Below are positions 14,349 to 16,573 of a stretch of 16,573 nt of DNA, one piece after another. The stretch lies in the NCBI GenBank assembly GCA_900542635.1, contig UQOJ01000044.1, positions 1-16,573 on the forward strand. The letters are read 5' to 3'. Source of the stretch: an uncultured Collinsella sp. (lineage in GTDB: Bacteria; Actinomycetota; Coriobacteriia; Coriobacteriales; Coriobacteriaceae). Position 1 is the stretch's first letter. Each line of letters begins with the position of its first letter. The notes beneath the pieces are model-generated. The model saw only the letters and a program-made list of their open reading frames with translations. It made no database searches and was not told where the DNA came from. Both the position numbers and the translations under genes were made by a program.

Positions 14349-14791
14349 GGCAGCTCGACCTTTCCGCCGGCGGCCTCGATCTTGGCCTGCGCAGAAGCGC
14401 TGACCTTGTCGACCTTGACCGTGAACTTCTTGGTGAGCTCACCATTGCCGAGCACCTTGACGGGCTCGAACTCGCTCTTGGTGATGCGAGCGGCCTTAAG
14501 AGCGGCACCGTCGATCACAGCGCCATCCTCGAACTTACGCTCAAGACGCTCAACGTTAACGGCGGTGTACTCGATACGACGGGGGTTGCGGAAGCCCGGA
14601 AGCTTGGGCAGGCGCATAGCCAGCGGAGTCTGGCCACCCTCGAAGCCGGCACCCTTGGTGCCACCAGAGCGAGAGCCCTGGCCCTTCTGGCCGCGGCCAG
14701 AAGTGGTGCCGTGACCCGAAGAATTGCCACGGCCGACGCGCTTGCGGTTCTTGGTGGAACCGGGCGCGGGAGTAAGATCGTGAAGCTGCAT
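14342..14791 (-). CDS. rplO: 50S ribosomal protein uL15
   Basis: A late-assembling large-subunit protein whose N-terminal arm threads through 23S rRNA. The 149-residue product has the glycine- and basic-rich N terminus (RKRVGRGNSSGHGTTSGRG, then QKGQGSRSGG), GGQTPLAMRLPK and a C-terminal globular domain ending AAGGKVELPC. The ATG at 14791 lies three bases after the rpmD stop, with GAGGAG upstream. Its stop overlaps the GTG start of secY. Confidence 0.98.
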   Translation of the reverse strand: MQLHDLTPAPGSTKNRKRVGRGNSSGHGTTSGRGQKGQGSRSGGTKGAGFEGGQTPLAMRLPKLPGFRNPRRIEYTAVNVERLERKFEDGAVIDGAALKAARITKSEFEPVKVLGNGELTKKFTVKVDKVSASAQAKIEAAGGKVELPC

Positions 14792-14794
14792 TTG

Positions 14795-14977
14795 CTACTC
14801 CTCTACAATCTCGACAAGGTGCTTGACCTTGAAGATCATGCCGCGGACGGACTCGTTGTCAGCAATCTCGCGAACCTCGCGGATCCTGTGGAGACCGAGG
14901 GCACGGACAGTACGGACCTGGTCCTGCTTGCAACCATTGGTGCTGCGGACCTGCTTGATCTTGATGGTGTCAGCCAT
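14795..14977 (-). CDS. rpmD: 50S ribosomal protein uL30
   Basis: A 60-residue bacterial-type uL30: MADTIKIKQVRSTNGCKQ, followed by RALGLHRIREVREIADN and GMIFKVKHLV, which match the family. The ATG at 14977 has TAAGGAG upstream and lies two bases after the rpsE stop, so the pair is probably translationally coupled. Confidence 0.97.
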   Translation of the reverse strand: MADTIKIKQVRSTNGCKQDQVRTVRALGLHRIREVREIADNESVRGMIFKVKHLVEIVEE

Positions 14978-14979
14978 GC

Positions 14980-15504
14980 TTAGTTCTCCTTACCGACGAA
15001 CATCTCGGAGACCGTCAGGCCACGGCGAGCCGCGACGTCCTCAGGGCTGGAGAGCTCCTTGAGGCCCTCGACGGCAGCCTTGATGATGTTGAGGCCGTTG
15101 TCGGTACCGAGGGACTTGGACAGGACGTTCTTGATGCCAGCAAGCTCGAAGAGGGGACGCACAGCGCCGCCGGCGATAACGCCGGTACCCTCGACAGCGG
15201 GCTTGATGATGATGCGGCCGGCACCAAAGTGGCCGAGAACCTCGTGCGGGATGGTGCCCTGCTCGGTCACCGGCACGTGGAACATGTTCTTCTTGGCATC
15301 GAGAGACGCCTTGGAGATGGCCAGGGGCACCTCAGCGGACTTGCCCATGCCAACGCCGACGTTGCCCTTGCCGTCGCCAACGACGACGAGAGCGACGAGG
15401 CTCATGCGACGACCACCCTTGACGGTCTTCGACACGCGGTTGATGTAAACGACGCGCTCCTCGAACTCGGAGGCCTCGCGCTGCTGCTTCTGATTACGAG
15501 CCAT
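14980..15504 (-). CDS. rpsE: 30S ribosomal protein uS5
   Basis: A 30S protein important for decoding fidelity and for the mRNA entry helicase activity. The 174-residue product has the double-stranded RNA-binding-like domain (FEERVVYINRVSKTVKGGRR, then ALVVVGDGKGNVGVGMGKS) and the C-terminal domain with GTGVIAGGAVRPLFELAGI and SKSLGT. The ATG at 15504 follows AGGAGGT by about nine bases, and the rplR stop lies within this site. Confidence 0.98.
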   Translation of the reverse strand: MARNQKQQREASEFEERVVYINRVSKTVKGGRRMSLVALVVVGDGKGNVGVGMGKSAEVPLAISKASLDAKKNMFHVPVTEQGTIPHEVLGHFGAGRIIIKPAVEGTGVIAGGAVRPLFELAGIKNVLSKSLGTDNGLNIIKAAVEGLKELSSPEDVAARRGLTVSEMFVGKEN

Positions 15505-15518
15505 GTGCTACATACCTC

Positions 15519-15887
15519 CTAGAACTCGAGACCGGCGGCACGAGCACCGTCGGCGAGGGCCTTGACGCGGCCATGGTAGATACGGCCACCACGATCGAAG
15601 GCGACCTTGGTGATGCCGGCCTCGATGGCGCGCTTGCCAACGAGCTGACCGACCTTCTCCGCAGCCTCCTTGTTCGAGGTGTGGGTGCCCTTGAACTCGG
15701 CCTCGAGGGTCGAGGCGGAGACGAGCGTCAGGCTGGAGCCCTTGCTGTCGTCGATGATCTGGGCATAGATGTTGGCGTTAGTACGGGTCACGCGAAGACG
15801 CGGACGCTCGGCGGTACCCGAGACCTTGCCGCGAACACGACGCTGACGACGCTTGAGGCCTTCCAGCTTCGCCTTATGCTTGTTCAT
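15519..15887 (-). CDS. rplR: 50S ribosomal protein uL18
   Basis: Binds 5S rRNA and helps place it in the central protuberance. The 122-residue product shows RRQRRVRGKVSGTAERPRL, then VTRTNANIYAQIIDD, VGQLVGKRAIEAGI and the conserved end FDRGGRIYHGRVKALADGAR, AGLEF. The ATG at 15887 has AGGAG seven bases upstream. It is separated from rplF by an unusually long 75-base spacer with a hairpin. Confidence 0.98.
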   Translation of the reverse strand: MNKHKAKLEGLKRRQRRVRGKVSGTAERPRLRVTRTNANIYAQIIDDSKGSSLTLVSASTLEAEFKGTHTSNKEAAEKVGQLVGKRAIEAGITKVAFDRGGRIYHGRVKALADGARAAGLEF

Positions 15888-15915
15888 ACGTAAACTCCTA
15901 AAAAGGTTGATCTTG

Positions 15916-15937
15916 CCAGCACCTAACGGGGTGCTGG
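15916..15937 (-). promoter_or_regulatory. Intercistronic hairpin between rplF and rplR
   Basis: Minus-strand CCAGCACC and GGTGCTGG form a perfect eight-base-pair stem around a six-base loop, about 29 bases upstream of the rplR start. The following bases (CAAGATC) are not T-rich, so it is not a typical terminator. It could be an mRNA processing or stability element, or a protein-binding site. Confidence 0.5.
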
Positions 15938-15962
15938 TCTTATGCGAGTGAGTCGGTTACGA

Positions 15963-16499
15963 CTACTTGGCGGCCTTACCCAGCTTGCGGCGGATGTGCT
16001 CGCCAACGTAGTGGATACCCTTGCCCTTGTAAGGCTCGGGAGGACGATGGCCGCGGATCTCAGCGGCGATCTGACCGACCTGCTGCTTGTTGATACCCTT
16101 GACGTTCACGTGGGTGTTGTCGGGAACCTCGAAGGTGATGCCCTCGGGAGCCTCGACGATCACGGGGTGCGAGAAGCCCAGGGAGAACTCGAGGTTCTTG
16201 CCCTTCTGCTGCACGCGGTAGCCGACGCCGGCGAGCTCGAGCTTCTTCTCGAAGCCCTCGGAAACGCCAACAACCATGTTGTGGATGAGGGCGCGGGTGA
16301 GGCCGTGGCGGGCACGGGTCTCACGCTCGTCGTCGGGACGGGAAACGGTGAGGACGTTGTCCTCGACGTTGATAGCGAGCTTCTCAAAGACATCGAGCTC
16401 GAGCTGGCCCTTGGGGCCCTTGACGACAACGTTGTTGCCGTTGACTGCCACTTCGACTCCGGCGGGAATCTGGACAGGCTTATTACCGATACGAGACAC
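15963..16499 (-). CDS. rplF: 50S ribosomal protein uL6
   Basis: A large-subunit protein near the GTPase-associated centre. The 178-residue length is standard, with two repeated alpha/beta domains. It begins MSRIGNKPVQIPAGVEV and contains VKGPKGQL, the LAGVGYRVQQKGKNLEFSLGFSHPV segment in two adjacent parts, and the C-terminal signature PPEPYKGKGIHY followed by RRKLGKAAK. The start is GTG at 16499 with AAGGAG six bases upstream. It is the first complete gene of the operon here. rpsH would be expected next upstream, but only 25 genomic bases remain before the adapter. These include a TAG (16523-16521) that might be its stop. Confidence 0.98.
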   Translation of the reverse strand: MSRIGNKPVQIPAGVEVAVNGNNVVVKGPKGQLELDVFEKLAINVEDNVLTVSRPDDERETRARHGLTRALIHNMVVGVSEGFEKKLELAGVGYRVQQKGKNLEFSLGFSHPVIVEAPEGITFEVPDNTHVNVKGINKQQVGQIAAEIRGHRPPEPYKGKGIHYVGEHIRRKLGKAAK

Positions 16500-16524
16500 G
16501 GTGATCTCCTTTCCTTCTACCTAC

Positions 16525-16573
16525 CTGTCTCTTATACACATCTCCGAGCCCACGAGACTAAGGCGAATCTCGT
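16525..16573. other. Nextera i7 adapter sequence, reverse orientation (artefact)
   Basis: The 19-base mosaic end CTGTCTCTTATACACATCT (16525-16543) is followed by the Nextera read-2 stem, the index TAAGGCGA (N701 as sequenced) and ATCTCGT from P7. It is the exact reverse complement of bases 2-50. It is library sequence, not genome, and ends the contig inside the spc operon. Confidence 0.97.

Noticed and set aside
51..16524. tRNA or rRNA genes, prophage, restriction or other defence genes
   Set aside because: I looked on both strands and in every gap. The gaps are all below 190 bases, contain no cloverleaf-like sequence, and every long frame is explained by the listed genes or their shadows.
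1..16573. A composite transposon or linear element with terminal inverted repeats
   Set aside because: The terminal repeats are sequencing adapter including an index. No transposase or replication gene is present.

Overview
This is a chromosomal housekeeping segment from a GC-rich, Gram-positive-type bacterium, most likely an actinobacterium of the class Coriobacteriia (Collinsella/Olsenella-like). That placement is an inference from protein character, strong G/C preference at third codon positions and gene order. It was not tested by any search. The window is an assembled contig, not clean genomic DNA. Bases 1-50 and 16525-16573 are Illumina Nextera read-2/i7 adapter carrying index N701, so the biological insert is 51-16524 and both ends are artificial breaks.

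Right part (8149-16499, all on the minus strand, read right to left): the distal spc and alpha ribosomal operons in the order rplF, rplR, rpsE, rpmD, rplO, secY, adk, map, infA, rpmJ, rpsM, rpsK, rpsD, rpoA, rplQ. The genes are tightly packed, with overlaps at rplO/secY and adk/map. A possible internal promoter lies just upstream of infA. The block ends at a strong intrinsic terminator (8092-8122). It supplies ribosomal proteins, the Sec channel, adenylate kinase, methionine aminopeptidase, IF-1 and the RNA polymerase alpha subunit.

Middle part (5272-8056, minus strand): truA (tRNA pseudouridine synthase), a family 2-like glycosyltransferase with an altered metal-binding motif, and argR (arginine repressor). 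An operator-like inverted repeat and a short palindrome lie upstream of argR.

Left part (51-5271): a plus-strand class A penicillin-binding protein with an unusual Glu/Thr/Gly/Thr-Pro low-complexity tail. It is convergent with argR (each gene has its own terminator) and divergent from a minus-strand U32-family protein of the RlhA/TrhP type. Last comes tyrS, cut off at the adapter after 262 codons.

No gap between genes exceeds about 190 bases. I found no tRNA, rRNA, CRISPR array, prophage, insertion sequence or defence locus. I see no evidence of a previously undescribed system. The observations worth a second look are the adapter ends, the argR upstream repeats, the hypervariable-looking PBP tail, the degenerate glycosyltransferase and the short zinc LID of adenylate kinase.
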